Assembly (NCBI GenBank): GCA_945862985.1
Contig: CAMAZF010000001.1
Coordinates: 186,001-250,000, forward strand
DNA: 64,000 nucleotides
Reading direction: 5' to 3'
Origin: Bordetella parapertussis
GTDB lineage: Bacteria > Pseudomonadota > Gammaproteobacteria > Burkholderiales > Burkholderiaceae_A
The notes under the pieces are model-generated. The model ran no database searches. It was given only the letters and a program-made list of their open reading frames with translations, and was not told where the DNA came from. The first letter of the stretch is position 1; each line of letters opens with the position of its first letter. Below, piece by piece: positions 42,705-51,291 of this stretch. A program made the translations under genes and the position numbers.

Positions 42705-43065
42705 GCCGAGTCCGAAGCAACAACGAGGGAGAGAACAAGAATGCCATGCCTGGGCCTTTCTGCGTGGCCACGGCTTGGAGCTCCTGGACCAAAATGTCCG
42801 CTTTCGGTGCGGGGAGCTTGATCTCATCTGCCGCCATCGGGGTGAGATCGTCTTTGTGGAGGTGCGCATGCGCACCGACCGCCGCTACGGGGGTGCGCTG
42901 GAAAGTGTGAATCACACCAAACAGTCGCGCCTGCGCCTGGCTGCTCGCCTCTGGTGGAGTCAGGCTGTGCGTCAGAGGCGCCTGACTGGGCAGGAGCCCT
43001 GCCGATTCGACGTCGTGGCCATTGAGGCTGGAGAACTGTTTTGGCATCGGCAGGTCTTTGACTAG
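42703..43065 (+). CDS. yraN: UPF0102 family protein YraN (endonuclease-like)
   Basis: 120-residue protein with the restriction-endonuclease-like fold of the YraN family. Key features are RGREQE at the N-terminus, GELDLICRHRGEIVFVEVR with the putative catalytic Asp and Glu-Val-Lys/Arg motif (about 38-55), and RFDVVAIE near the C-terminus. Cellular function is poorly known; a role linked to DNA uptake or repair has been suggested for the family. Head to head with rsmI, with start codons overlapping by two bases. Confidence 0.9.
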   Translation: MPSPKQQRGREQECHAWAFLRGHGLELLDQNVRFRCGELDLICRHRGEIVFVEVRMRTDRRYGGALESVNHTKQSRLRLAARLWWSQAVRQRRLTGQEPCRFDVVAIEAGELFWHRQVFD

Positions 43066-43075
43066 ACAGCCCTTC

Positions 43076-43081
43076 TATAAT
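43076..43081 (+). promoter_or_regulatory. -10 element before the BON lipoprotein
   Basis: A perfect TATAAT lies 29 bases before the ATG at 43110. The nearest -35-like hexamer, TTGACT at 43058-43063, is only 12 bases away, too close for a normal promoter, so the full promoter is uncertain. Confidence 0.35.
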
Positions 43082-43109
43082 CGGGCATCCCACTCAGGAG
43101 TTCCATGCT

Positions 43110-43877
43110 ATGCGCGCTGCCCTCCGTCCGCTCGTCCTTGCCCTCGGGGCCTCTCTGCTCAGCACCAGTCTCACCGCCTGCTTTCCGCTGGCCGCCACGG
43201 GCATTGTGGTGGGTGCATTGTCCTTAACCGATCGACGCACCACCGGAGCGCAGGCGGAGGATCAGGCCATTGAACTCAAGGCCTTGGCTCGCCTGCCGGA
43301 CCGTCTCAAGGGAGATCGTGGCGTCGCCATTGGCGTGACCAGTTATAACCGCACAGCATTGATCACGGGCTGGGTCCCGAGCGAAGCTGTTCGGCAGCAG
43401 GTGGGCCAGATCGTTGCGGGCATTGAGAACGTCAGGCTGGTGATCAATGAACTCCAAGTTGGCGCGCCCGCCTCGACCACCACCCTCGGAAGAGATGTGT
43501 TGTTGACCACCAAGGTCAAGGCCACGCTCTTGGACGACAAGCTCATCAATGGCAACACCATCAAGGTCACGAGCGAGTCCGGAGTGGTCTACCTGATGGG
43601 CTTGGTCACGGCCCCTGAGGCAGATCGTGCAGCCGACCTGACCTCTCGAGTTCCTGGAACCTCAAAGGTCGTTCGCGCCTTCGAGATCATCACGGAGGCA
43701 CAGCGTGCTTTATTGGATCAAGCCTCTCAGTCAGGTGCCGCTCGGCCCGAGGTGAAGGGGCAGTCCTCGTCAGCCGCGGCTCGCGCGCCTGACACGCTGA
43801 CTCCCGCTGTACCTGCTGCCCCGGCGCCCAAGCCCATACCGGCGCCAGCGGGTGCTCAGGTGATCCCGGTTCGTTAA
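43110..43877 (+). CDS. Outer-membrane lipoprotein with two BON domains (DolP/YraP-like)
   Basis: 255-residue lipoprotein: a signal peptide ending in the lipobox LTAC (Cys24), two BON domains (about 70-120 and 128-195), and a Pro/Ala-rich C-terminal tail of about 55 residues not seen in E. coli DolP. BON domains bind phospholipids; DolP supports outer-membrane integrity. Position after rsmI/yraN matches the E. coli yraN-diaA-dolP region, but no diaA gene is present in the 44-base gap. Confidence 0.87.
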   Translation: MRAALRPLVLALGASLLSTSLTACFPLAATGIVVGALSLTDRRTTGAQAEDQAIELKALARLPDRLKGDRGVAIGVTSYNRTALITGWVPSEAVRQQVGQIVAGIENVRLVINELQVGAPASTTTLGRDVLLTTKVKATLLDDKLINGNTIKVTSESGVVYLMGLVTAPEADRAADLTSRVPGTSKVVRAFEIITEAQRALLDQASQSGAARPEVKGQSSSAAARAPDTLTPAVPAAPAPKPIPAPAGAQVIPVR

Positions 43878-43898
43878 TTCCATCAGGGGGGCTCTCGC

Positions 43899-44474
43899 AT
43901 GGTGAAGCGAGTCGCAACAGCGGCGGTGGTTCTTGGGCTCTTAGCCTTTTCGGCCTGGTTCTTCAGCGGGGCCCCTTCGGTACCCGTGGTGGCTGGAACC
44001 ACGCTCAAGGGTCAGCCCATTTCCACCCAGAGCCTTCAGGGCAGGCCCTATCTCGTGAATTTCTGGGCGACCAGCTGCGTGACCTGCGTCAAGGAAATGC
44101 CCGATCTCATCCATCTGCACCAGCAGTTCTCGGGGCGCGGGTTCGAGGTGGTGGCCGTGGCCATGGCCTATGACGTTCCTGAGTATCTCCAACGCTTTGT
44201 AGAGGAGCGTGGACTGCCCTTTGCGGTGATCCACGACCTCTCAGGTCAATGGGCCTCAGGCTTTGGCGATATACGGGTGACGCCCACCACCTTTTTAGTG
44301 GATGCCGATGGCCAGATTCTCAAGCGCTATGTTGGCGTTCCCGACTTCGATTTTCTTAAGCGTTGGCTTGAGCAAGCGCTGCCTGCTCGTCCGCATGATA
44401 AGACGAGCGAACCAGCGCACCCACTGCAGCATGCGCGAAGCCGCGTTTCATCGCCTCCGATTCCAGCCATTTGA
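43899..44474 (+). CDS. TlpA-like thiol-disulfide oxidoreductase
   Basis: 191-residue thioredoxin-fold protein with an N-terminal membrane anchor or signal (about 4-22). The active site is CVTC ([15 protein letters not shown], near 61-64) and the cis-proline lies in VTPTTFLVD. The redox domain ends near residue 160. The last 30 or so residues lie antisense over the end of lipA and have no family counterpart. It probably reduces periplasmic thiols, for example in cytochrome c maturation. Confidence 0.85.
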   Translation: MVKRVATAAVVLGLLAFSAWFFSGAPSVPVVAGTTLKGQPISTQSLQGRPYLVNFWATSCVTCVKEMPDLIHLHQQFSGRGFEVVAVAMAYDVPEYLQRFVEERGLPFAVIHDLSGQWASGFGDIRVTPTTFLVDADGQILKRYVGVPDFDFLKRWLEQALPARPHDKTSEPAHPLQHARSRVSSPPIPAI

Positions 44475-45306
44475 ATTCATCCGGTGTGACATAACGCAGC
44501 ACTGGAAGATGCGCGGTGGATGGTGCGAGGTACTGCCCGATGGTGATCATGTCAACAGCATGAGCACGAAGGTCATCCATCACCGTCAGGATCTCTTCGT
44601 TGGTTTCGCCCAGCCCCACCATGATTCCGCTCTTGGTCGGCACATGAGGAACCTGTGCCTTAAAGGCAGACAAAAGCTTGAGCGAGTGCTGGTAGTCTGA
44701 GCCAGGACGAGCCTGCTTATACAGCCGTGAAATCGTCTCGAGGTTGTGGTTCATCACATCCGGTGGGGCCGACGTGAGAATCTCGAGTGCGCGGTCAAGC
44801 CGACCACGAAAGTCAGGGACCAAGACCTCGATCTGGGTCGAGGGAGAGGCTTGGCGAACGGCACGAATACAGTCGACAAAGTGTTGAGCCCCTCCGTCGC
44901 GTAGGTCGTCGCGATCCACGCTCGTGATCACCACATATTTCAGCCCAAGGGCTGCAATGGTTTTAGCCAGGTTCTCCGGTTCCTTCGCGTCGAGCGGATC
45001 GGGCCTTCCATGGCCAACGTCACAGAATGGGCAACGCCGCGTGCATTGGTCTCCCATGATCATGAACGTCGCGGTGCCTTTCCCGAAACACTCACCAATA
45101 TTCGGGCAGGACGCTTCTTCGCAGACCGTGTGCAGCTGGTTCTCGCGAAGGATTCGCTTGATGTCGAGGAAGCGTGAACTGGGTGAGGCCACCTTCACCC
45201 GAATCCAGTCGGGCTTTGGCAGGGGCTCGGCAGCGACGACCTTGATGGGGATTCGGGCCGTTTTGTCTCCCCCTTTTTGTTTGCGGGCGATGGCGTCTTG
45301 AGTCAT
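44356..45306 (-). CDS. lipA: Lipoyl synthase
   Basis: Radical SAM enzyme that inserts two sulfurs into protein-bound octanoate. The 316-residue protein has the auxiliary cluster cysteines in [12 protein letters not shown] (about 61-72), the radical SAM motif CTRRCPFC near 88-95, and the ending [16 protein letters not shown], with the conserved SSYHA motif. Its ATG overlaps the lipB stop (ATGA). The 3' end overlaps the convergent TlpA-like gene by 119 bases. Confidence 0.97.
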   Translation of the reverse strand: MTQDAIARKQKGGDKTARIPIKVVAAEPLPKPDWIRVKVASPSSRFLDIKRILRENQLHTVCEEASCPNIGECFGKGTATFMIMGDQCTRRCPFCDVGHGRPDPLDAKEPENLAKTIAALGLKYVVITSVDRDDLRDGGAQHFVDCIRAVRQASPSTQIEVLVPDFRGRLDRALEILTSAPPDVMNHNLETISRLYKQARPGSDYQHSLKLLSAFKAQVPHVPTKSGIMVGLGETNEEILTVMDDLRAHAVDMITIGQYLAPSTAHLPVLRYVTPDEFKWLESEAMKRGFAHAAVGALVRSSYHADEQAALAQANA

Positions 45307-45956
45307 GGAGCAGGGGACCTTTGCAGAACAGTCTGAATGGATTGGGCGAGCTGCTCAGCTGCCTGAGACCATGTCAGTTGGATTCCGATTGTAGCGAGGT
45401 CAACCGTGCGCAGTCCTGCCATGCCGCAGGGGTGTATGCCCTCGAAAGGACTGAGGTCCATGTTCACATTGAGGCTCATGCCATGAAAGCTGCATCCCTT
45501 TCGAATTCTCAGTCCGACCGCCGCAATTTTCGACAGATCGGGGCGCTCAGCCTCTTGCACGTACACACCCGGTGCTCCAGGTTTACGACAGGCGGTTGAG
45601 CATCCGTGGGTCGTGAGCAGGTTGATGGCGGACTGTTCGAGGAGACTGACGGTCTCACGAACATGAAGCCCTGCGCGGCGAAGGTCCATGAGCAGATAGG
45701 CGAGCACTTGGCCCGGCCCATGATAGGTGACCTGTCCGCCTCGGTCCGTCTGAATGACTGCGATGTTCCCGGTCTGAAGGAGGTGGGCTGGGTCTGTCGC
45801 CAGTCCCAGCGTGTAAACCGGGGCGTGCTCCACCAGCCAGAGCTGGTCGGCGGTCTCTTGGTCCCGGGCCTCTGTGAACCTCTGCATGGCCCGCAGGGTC
45901 TCTTGATAGTCCTGACGACCAAGCCACTGAATGTCTAGAAGACGAGCTTGACCCAT
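45303..45956 (-). CDS. lipB: Octanoyl-ACP:protein octanoyltransferase
   Basis: Moves octanoate from acyl carrier protein to lipoyl domains. The 217-residue protein shows [16 protein letters not shown] (near 72-87), the catalytic lysine in [19 protein letters not shown], and a conserved cysteine in [12 protein letters not shown]. It overlaps ybeD by 22 bases and lipA by four, making one coupled lipoate unit. Confidence 0.96.
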   Translation of the reverse strand: MGQARLLDIQWLGRQDYQETLRAMQRFTEARDQETADQLWLVEHAPVYTLGLATDPAHLLQTGNIAVIQTDRGGQVTYHGPGQVLAYLLMDLRRAGLHVRETVSLLEQSAINLLTTHGCSTACRKPGAPGVYVQEAERPDLSKIAAVGLRIRKGCSFHGMSLNVNMDLSPFEGIHPCGMAGLRTVDLATIGIQLTWSQAAEQLAQSIQTVLQRSPAP

Positions 45957-46198
45957 GGGTGTGCGGTGAGGCAGCGATAGACGTCGTCGATCTGGCTTTT
46001 GGACTGAGCCTCAAAGGTAAGGGTCAGACTGATGTATTGGCCATTGCGGCTCAAGCGCGTTTGCACTTGGTGGGGTTCAATAGGCCCCACATGAGCATCC
46101 AGGGCTTTGAGGATCTCCTGCTCGAAGTCACCCCGATGGGTCCCCATGATCTTGATGGGAAAGGCGCAGGGGAATTCAAAGAGTGTCTCCTCTGTCAT
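45935..46198 (-). CDS. ybeD: DUF493 protein YbeD
   Basis: 87-residue alpha/beta protein with the family core FPCAFPIKIMG at the N-terminus and GQYISLTLTFEAQS in the middle. YbeD sits between dacA and lipB in E. coli as well; its biochemical role is undefined, and it resembles ACT-type regulatory domains. ATG 46198 overlaps the stop of dat (ATGA), the typical coupling, and is preferred over an upstream ATG at 46222. Confidence 0.88.
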   Translation of the reverse strand: MTEETLFEFPCAFPIKIMGTHRGDFEQEILKALDAHVGPIEPHQVQTRLSRNGQYISLTLTFEAQSKSQIDDVYRCLTAHPWVKLVF

Positions 46199-47115
46199 GC
46201 GGACAACGCTCCCCTTGCACATGCCTCAATGCGCTGGTCATAGGCCGCTCGCAGGGCCGTATAGACGGGTCCAGGTCGTCCATGGCCCACAGCCTGGCCA
46301 TTGACCTCGGTGATGGCGAGCACCTCCTTGGTGGCGGAGGTCATGAGAAGTTCATCTGCGGTGAGCACGTCTTGCTCGGAGAGGTCGCACCAGTGAACCG
46401 TCACTCCGAGGGCTTGAGCCAGTCGGGGCAGCGTGGAGCGGCGAATGCCCTCCAGGAGCTGACCTGAGGGCTTCGGTGCGAACACGGCCCCATCACGAAT
46501 GACCCAGATGTTGGAAGCCGCACCTTCGGTGAGGCGGCCGTCACGCAGGAGGATGGCTTCTTGGGCACCCGCAGCGACAGCCTCCTCACGCGCGAGGACA
46601 TTGGCCAGCAGTGCGATCGACTTAATGTCGCAACGCTGCCAACGCAGGTCCGGCCGGGTCACAGCACGAATGCCTTGGCTTCGGACCTGTTCGTCTGGGC
46701 GTTTGAGCGGGCTGATGGTGGCAAATACGGTGGGGCTGGCGCTGGGACGCGGAAATGCATGGTCACGCTTGGCCACTCCACGGGTGACCTGGCAGTAAAT
46801 GAACTGATCCTGTGCTGGCTCTGCATCAATGAGCCGTTGAATCAGAACATCCCAGTCCTCTGCCAGAAGCGGTGTCTGCAGGTGAATGGCATCGAGGCTG
46901 CGCAGTAAACGGGCTCGGTGCAGCGGCCAGTCAAGGGCGTGACGGCCGTAGATCGGGACTACCTCGTAGATCCCGTCTCCGAAGAGAAAGCCGCGGTCTA
47001 ATACTGAGACCCGGGCATCACTCAGACGACAGAATTGTCCGTTGAGAAAGGCTGGTGCATCCAGGGCGGCGAGCGGGTCCTGGCTGTGGGCATCTAGAAG
47101 GTCGGAGAGGGGCAT
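46195..47115 (-). CDS. dat: D-amino acid aminotransferase (class IV PLP)
   Basis: 306-residue fold-type IV aminotransferase, most like D-alanine aminotransferase. The PLP lysine is Lys165 in RCDIKSIALLANVLA, with GFLFGDGIYEV near 42-52 and RLTEGAASNIWV near 194. It would interconvert D-alanine and D-glutamate for peptidoglycan. The order dacA/C-dat-ybeD-lipB-lipA is conserved in Burkholderiales. A branched-chain or aminodeoxychorismate role is less likely given this context. Confidence 0.88.
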   Translation of the reverse strand: MPLSDLLDAHSQDPLAALDAPAFLNGQFCRLSDARVSVLDRGFLFGDGIYEVVPIYGRHALDWPLHRARLLRSLDAIHLQTPLLAEDWDVLIQRLIDAEPAQDQFIYCQVTRGVAKRDHAFPRPSASPTVFATISPLKRPDEQVRSQGIRAVTRPDLRWQRCDIKSIALLANVLAREEAVAAGAQEAILLRDGRLTEGAASNIWVIRDGAVFAPKPSGQLLEGIRRSTLPRLAQALGVTVHWCDLSEQDVLTADELLMTSATKEVLAITEVNGQAVGHGRPGPVYTALRAAYDQRIEACARGALSA

Positions 47116-47145
47116 GGGGTTCGCCTCAGTTGAGGAGGGGGGGGC

Positions 47146-48357
47146 TCAAGGATTCAAGGGGGTGGACTGAGGCCCATGGGCCTGCCAAAGCAGCACCAGG
47201 CTATCAATGGCCCGACCCAAAAGACCCGCAGGCTTGATGGACTCAGCGGCAATGACCTCAACCCGGTGTATTTCAAGGTCTCCAAGCCAGACACGGAGCA
47301 GCCCCACGGGCTGGCCAGCCGTGATGGGCGCGACCAGCCCTTTCGGGTGTTGAAGTTCGAGCCGAAGCTGGCTTGCAAGGCCTCGAGGGACAGCCACTTT
47401 CACGTCCTGCCGGAAGGAGGCTTTGAGCGCTTTGGCCACCCCTTTATAAACGGGGAGGGACAGGGGCTGATGGCTCACGCTAAAGAGTCGCACCAGATCG
47501 AACTGCTGGTAGCCGAAGTTCAAGAGCTTGAGGGTCTCTTGAGAGCGTTGATCTGCATTGGGGGCCTCTAGAAGCACCACCAGAAGCCGCCGTTGCGATC
47601 GCTCAATCGGGCCTAAGGGCTGAGGCCGATTGGTGGTGACCAGGCCCGAGGAGAGCCCTGCGAAGTCTGTCGCGAAGAGTCCATCCACAGAGCGATCGAG
47701 CCAGAGCAGCCGATTTTTATTGGTCTGCAAGATGCCGTTGAAACGCAGGCTGCGCAGCTGGCTCTTCTCGAATGCTTCGGGAAACTCTCGATGCAGCTGG
47801 GCGGCCAACAAGGCCATGTCGCGGGCTGTGGTCTGAGCATCGGGGCCAGGCGCACCGGTCGCATTGACAAAGCGCGTGTTGGCCATGCCTACGCGTGCTG
47901 CGGTTTGGTTCATGGTTTGTACAAACTGGGCCTCGGATTCAGCGAGACCCAGGGCGAGTGTGAGCGCTGCGTCCTGGGCTCCAATGACCAAAATACCGGT
48001 GAGCAGGTCTTGAACGCTGGCTCCTTCTGGCCCGAGAAACATGCGTGGACCGGGCGGAATGGAGGACTCTGCTGGGGTGGGCAGCACCTGGCGCGGACTC
48101 AGCCTGCGCTCACGAATGGCCTGAAACCCCAGATACGCGGTCATGAGCAGAGTCAGCCCTCCTGGGCTGACTGCCATATCCTCTTGCCGACCGGTGAGTG
48201 CTTGCCCGGTGGTGAGATCAATCAGCATGAAGCTGGGCGAGGCCAAGGCGGGCGGCTGAGGCCAGCCCTGTGCGCGGCCCGGGACCGACCAGACGATGAA
48301 CATCCAGAGCCCCAGCAGACAGAGCGCGGCACTGATGCGGCGACTATGCATCCGCAA
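47146..48357 (-). CDS. PBP5-family D-alanyl-D-alanine carboxypeptidase homologue lacking all catalytic motifs
   Basis: 403-residue secreted protein (signal about 1-30) with the full DacA/DacC layout, including a C-terminal beta domain after about 300. The scaffold is recognisable: LMTAYLGF, TARDMALLA, NRLLW and VDGL are conserved. The active site is not. SxxK (expected PASLTK) reads PGGLTL at 65-70, SGN reads GAQ at 126-128, and KTG (expected VDGLKTG) reads VDGLFAT at 224-230. I checked these on the nucleotide sequence and found no frameshift or internal stop. It is probably a binding or scaffolding pseudoenzyme. Its place in the dac-dat-ybeD-lipBA order is conserved. Confidence 0.88.
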   Translation of the reverse strand: MRMHSRRISAALCLLGLWMFIVWSVPGRAQGWPQPPALASPSFMLIDLTTGQALTGRQEDMAVSPGGLTLLMTAYLGFQAIRERRLSPRQVLPTPAESSIPPGPRMFLGPEGASVQDLLTGILVIGAQDAALTLALGLAESEAQFVQTMNQTAARVGMANTRFVNATGAPGPDAQTTARDMALLAAQLHREFPEAFEKSQLRSLRFNGILQTNKNRLLWLDRSVDGLFATDFAGLSSGLVTTNRPQPLGPIERSQRRLLVVLLEAPNADQRSQETLKLLNFGYQQFDLVRLFSVSHQPLSLPVYKGVAKALKASFRQDVKVAVPRGLASQLRLELQHPKGLVAPITAGQPVGLLRVWLGDLEIHRVEVIAAESIKPAGLLGRAIDSLVLLWQAHGPQSTPLNP

Positions 48358-49033
48358 GCGCCTCCAGGGTCATGGCACGAAGTGTCTGGAGCTGGCCATG
48401 GAAGAAATGCCCAGCCTCCGGCAGGGTAGATACCCAAAGACCCGCCGCTCCCGCATGTCTGAGCGCGCCATCCAACGAACAGACTTCATCCTTCTCGCCA
48501 TGAATCAGGCGACACCGGCTATCGAGCGGTGCGGGATGAAAACGCTCAGTCGGAAGCCCGACCAGAACAGCCCTGCTGGGTGCGTGATCAAGCAGGAGGG
48601 GGCTCGTCGCGTATCGTTGGGACCATCCTGCGAGGACATGGCTGGTCATGGACGCGCCAAAGGAGAAGCCTGCAGCCCAGCGCTTCGATCCGAATGCGAT
48701 CCGAGCCGCGGCCCCTAAGTGCTGCTCTGCCCACTCCCAGACGGCGTAGAGATCAAACACCTCACCCTGGCCGTGGTCATGTGTGCCTTCGCTCTGACCC
48801 ACGCCTCTGAAGTGCGGGCGAATGCAGATCACGCCACGCTGAAGAAAGGCCCGGCAGAGCGTCTGTACAACCTTGTTGTCGAGGTTGCCACCAAAGAGCG
48901 GATGCGGATGCGCGATCACGCCATATCCCTGGGCAGGCGAGGTGGTCTCGCTCGGGACCTCGGGAAGGTCGATGGCGATCTCAATGAGCCCCGCGGGGCC
49001 GGGGATCAGCTGCCGCTGAGTTTTGGGGTTCAA
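48344..49033 (-). CDS. Alpha/beta hydrolase
   Basis: 229-residue cytoplasmic hydrolase. It has the oxyanion-side motif HPHPLFGG (42-49), the nucleophile elbow GFSFG with Ser124, the acid Asp182 in HGEKDEV and the catalytic His209 in PEAGHFF. The pattern is that of the small Tex30/YfbB-like alpha/beta hydrolases with a GFSFG elbow. The substrate is unknown. It overlaps the PBP5-like gene by 14 bases and the ferredoxin gene by four. Confidence 0.85.
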   Translation of the reverse strand: MNPKTQRQLIPGPAGLIEIAIDLPEVPSETTSPAQGYGVIAHPHPLFGGNLDNKVVQTLCRAFLQRGVICIRPHFRGVGQSEGTHDHGQGEVFDLYAVWEWAEQHLGAAARIAFGSKRWAAGFSFGASMTSHVLAGWSQRYATSPLLLDHAPSRAVLVGLPTERFHPAPLDSRCRLIHGEKDEVCSLDGALRHAGAAGLWVSTLPEAGHFFHGQLQTLRAMTLEALADA

Positions 49034-49368
49034 GGCGCGCGTGGACTTTCGGCGGACGGCTCCAGCATGAGCCTGGCAACGGGTTTGCCCCCGATCAGGT
49101 GCGACTGAATGATTTCATCGATGTCGGTCTGGTCTAAGGCGGTGTACCAGATCGCCTCAGGGTAGACGACCATCACCGGCCCGAGGTCACATCGGTCCAG
49201 ACAGCCAGCCCGATTGATGCGAATCTTTCCCGCGCCATTGAGCTTGAGTGACTTGATGCGTTGTTTGGCATAGTCGGCCAGCTGGCTGGCCCCGCATTGT
49301 TCACAGGATTGCGTGGGCGGCTCTCGAAGGTTCGTGCAGAAGAAGACGTGGTGTGAGAAGTAACTCAT
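49030..49368 (-). CDS. Thioredoxin-like 2Fe-2S ferredoxin
   Basis: 112-residue protein of the (2Fe-2S) thioredoxin-like ferredoxin family. Candidate cluster cysteines are Cys11 (FFCTN), Cys22 and Cys25 (CEQCG), and Cys56 and Cys60 in RAGCLDRCDLGP, with the family hallmark VVYPEAIWY next. Related domains occur in NuoE and in stand-alone ferredoxins. It overlaps both neighbours by four bases, so the hydrolase, ferredoxin and VanZ genes form one unit. Confidence 0.88.
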   Translation of the reverse strand: MSYFSHHVFFCTNLREPPTQSCEQCGASQLADYAKQRIKSLKLNGAGKIRINRAGCLDRCDLGPVMVVYPEAIWYTALDQTDIDEIIQSHLIGGKPVARLMLEPSAESPRAP

Positions 49369-50492
49369 AGGCGTCGATTATGACCCTGGAGCAGCAGGAC
49401 GGCACCCCAACCCAGCACCAAGAGGGGCCAAAGTGCTGCGCTGGCTTGAGCAAGACCCCTTAAGTTGAACCAGGGCCCGGCTGCCCAGACCCCGTGTGCC
49501 ACCGGACCTAGAAGGGTGACTGCATGGCTCAAGAGCAGTGAAAGGGCGATCAGCCCCATGAGCAGGAGGACTCTGCTGAGTGGGCCTAAGGCCACCACCG
49601 CGGCAGAGATGAGACTGGCCAATACCAGTCCAGCCTGAACGCCCGGAGTCATCCAGAAAGAGACGAGTTCATTGGGGGTAGGGCTCAGCAAGAGGACCCA
49701 GAGGAGCCGCAATGCGACTGCACTGGCCAGCGTCATTCCAATGGCTCCAGCCGGGTGGCGTTGCAGCCACCTGCCCCAGCGAGATTCATGGGGCGCGACA
49801 CTGCAGATGACAAGCAGAAAGAGCGCAGCGAGGGAGCAGCCCACTACGAGGGTTTCGAGCAAAATATGCCAGGCGGACTCATTGGCGACCAGCAGCCATG
49901 GCCCCAGACTCCAGAGTGGGCTCAGGCCCATCGACAGCCAGATCGGCATAGGGCTGGCCTGAGCAAAGGCCCAGATGACCAGCAGTCCCAACAGGGGACC
50001 GAGCCGGAACCAAGACGGCACTGCTGGAAGGCCTCGCGGATTTGGACTGGATGGCAGGGACTGGAGTCGAACAAATAAGGCGTGCCAGAGCAGCGCCCCC
50101 AATCCACTGCCGGAGAGATTCGCCAGGATATCGAGCCACTGGGCGCGACGAGAGGGAAGCAGGGTCTGCGCAAGCTCCATGGTCAGCGAGATGAGGGCAG
50201 CCGTGACGATGGCCAGAAGGATAGAGACCCAGGCTCTCGCCCGAAGTGGGCGCGCTCCGGCCATCAAGAAGCCAAGTGGGACATAGGCCAGCAGATTCGT
50301 CCAGAGATCGAACGGCGTTCGATAACGCGGAAGCGGCTGGGTCAGGAACTCCCAGGGCGGCAGGTTGGGCCAGCGCCACCCTTCAAAGGGGTAGAGGCTC
50401 AGGCTGATTAAGACCAGGCACCAGACACCGGCGAGCAGACGCAGCATCAGGCGTCGATCCTCATGGGCGGGGGAGGGCTTCAGTCGTGCCAT
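49365..50492 (-). CDS. VanZ-like multi-pass membrane protein
   Basis: About 375 residues, with roughly ten hydrophobic segments. The first 150 match the VanZ domain: FDLWTNLLAYVPLGFLMAG followed by MELAQTLLPSRRAQWLDILANLSG. The rest is extra membrane segments. VanZ in enterococci gives low-level teicoplanin resistance; the function of most homologues is unknown. ATG 50492 is chosen because the upstream extension would overlap the divergent birA. Confidence 0.8.
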   Translation of the reverse strand: MARLKPSPAHEDRRLMLRLLAGVWCLVLISLSLYPFEGWRWPNLPPWEFLTQPLPRYRTPFDLWTNLLAYVPLGFLMAGARPLRARAWVSILLAIVTAALISLTMELAQTLLPSRRAQWLDILANLSGSGLGALLWHALFVRLQSLPSSPNPRGLPAVPSWFRLGPLLGLLVIWAFAQASPMPIWLSMGLSPLWSLGPWLLVANESAWHILLETLVVGCSLAALFLLVICSVAPHESRWGRWLQRHPAGAIGMTLASAVALRLLWVLLLSPTPNELVSFWMTPGVQAGLVLASLISAAVVALGPLSRVLLLMGLIALSLLLSHAVTLLGPVAHGVWAAGPWFNLRGLAQASAALWPLLVLGWGAVLLLQGHNRRL

Positions 50493-50511
50493 CACGCTAT
50501 GATGCCAAGCG

Positions 50512-51291
50512 ATGTGGCCTCTTGAGAACCTGGGTGCTGTGGCATCCACCCAACAATGCGTTCGGGACCGACTGCAAGGGCAGGCGACGGGGGCCTCCCC
50601 GGACGCGTTTGGGGTCTATAGCCTTGAGCAACGCGCGGGCATCGGGCAGCACGGACGGCATTGGCAGCATTGCGGAGAGGCGCTGGCCTGCAGTCTGGCA
50701 TGGGCACTTCCAGCCCGCTCAGCCGGGCTGGCTCTCGACACGCCGCCTTGGCCGCTGTGGGTGAGTGCGGTGGTGTCCGAGGGGCTGGAGCAGGCCCTTG
50801 AACTGGCGCCAGGCTCTATTCAGATCAAATGGCCCAATGACCTCTATTTTCAGGATCGTAAGTGTGGCGGCGTATTGGTCTCTCAGCTGGTGAGCCATCA
50901 GCGCCCCTGGTTGATCGCGGGGATTGGGCTCAACCTTCGTTGGCATGAGCCGCCCAAGGGATTCGAGGCCAGTGGCTTGCTTCAAGACAGCCAGCTCAGG
51001 CTGGATGAGGCGTTGGCACGGCGTCTCGTGGTCTCTATGGTCATGGCGCTCGACCCATTGCGGCATGACCAGCCGAGCGCCCTTCAGTGGCAATGTGCAT
51101 TTGCAGTGAGGGACTGGCTCCGTGGTCGATCCGTTCGGCTGGTTCATCCTGTGACGGGTGAGCAGATGGCCCAAGGTCTTGCCCTCGGGGTGGATGACCA
51201 CGGCCGGCTCGAGCTTCAGAGCGCCCAGGGTGATCGATCGGTTCATGCCATGGGTGAGGCCAGCCTGCGTATTTCGGAGGAGGACGCATGA
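50512..51291 (+). CDS. birA: Biotin--[acetyl-CoA-carboxylase] ligase
   Basis: 259-residue class I biotin ligase without the N-terminal repressor helix-turn-helix of E. coli BirA, so it probably does not regulate biotin genes. The biotinyl-AMP loop (GRGRxGR in relatives) appears as AGIGQHGRHW (42-51), a notable drift. KWPND is intact (106-110) and is followed by the lysine in RKCGGVL. A small C-terminal SH3-like domain is present. It overlaps coaX by four bases, a conserved pair. Confidence 0.9.
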   Translation: MWPLENLGAVASTQQCVRDRLQGQATGASPDAFGVYSLEQRAGIGQHGRHWQHCGEALACSLAWALPARSAGLALDTPPWPLWVSAVVSEGLEQALELAPGSIQIKWPNDLYFQDRKCGGVLVSQLVSHQRPWLIAGIGLNLRWHEPPKGFEASGLLQDSQLRLDEALARRLVVSMVMALDPLRHDQPSALQWQCAFAVRDWLRGRSVRLVHPVTGEQMAQGLALGVDDHGRLELQSAQGDRSVHAMGEASLRISEEDA

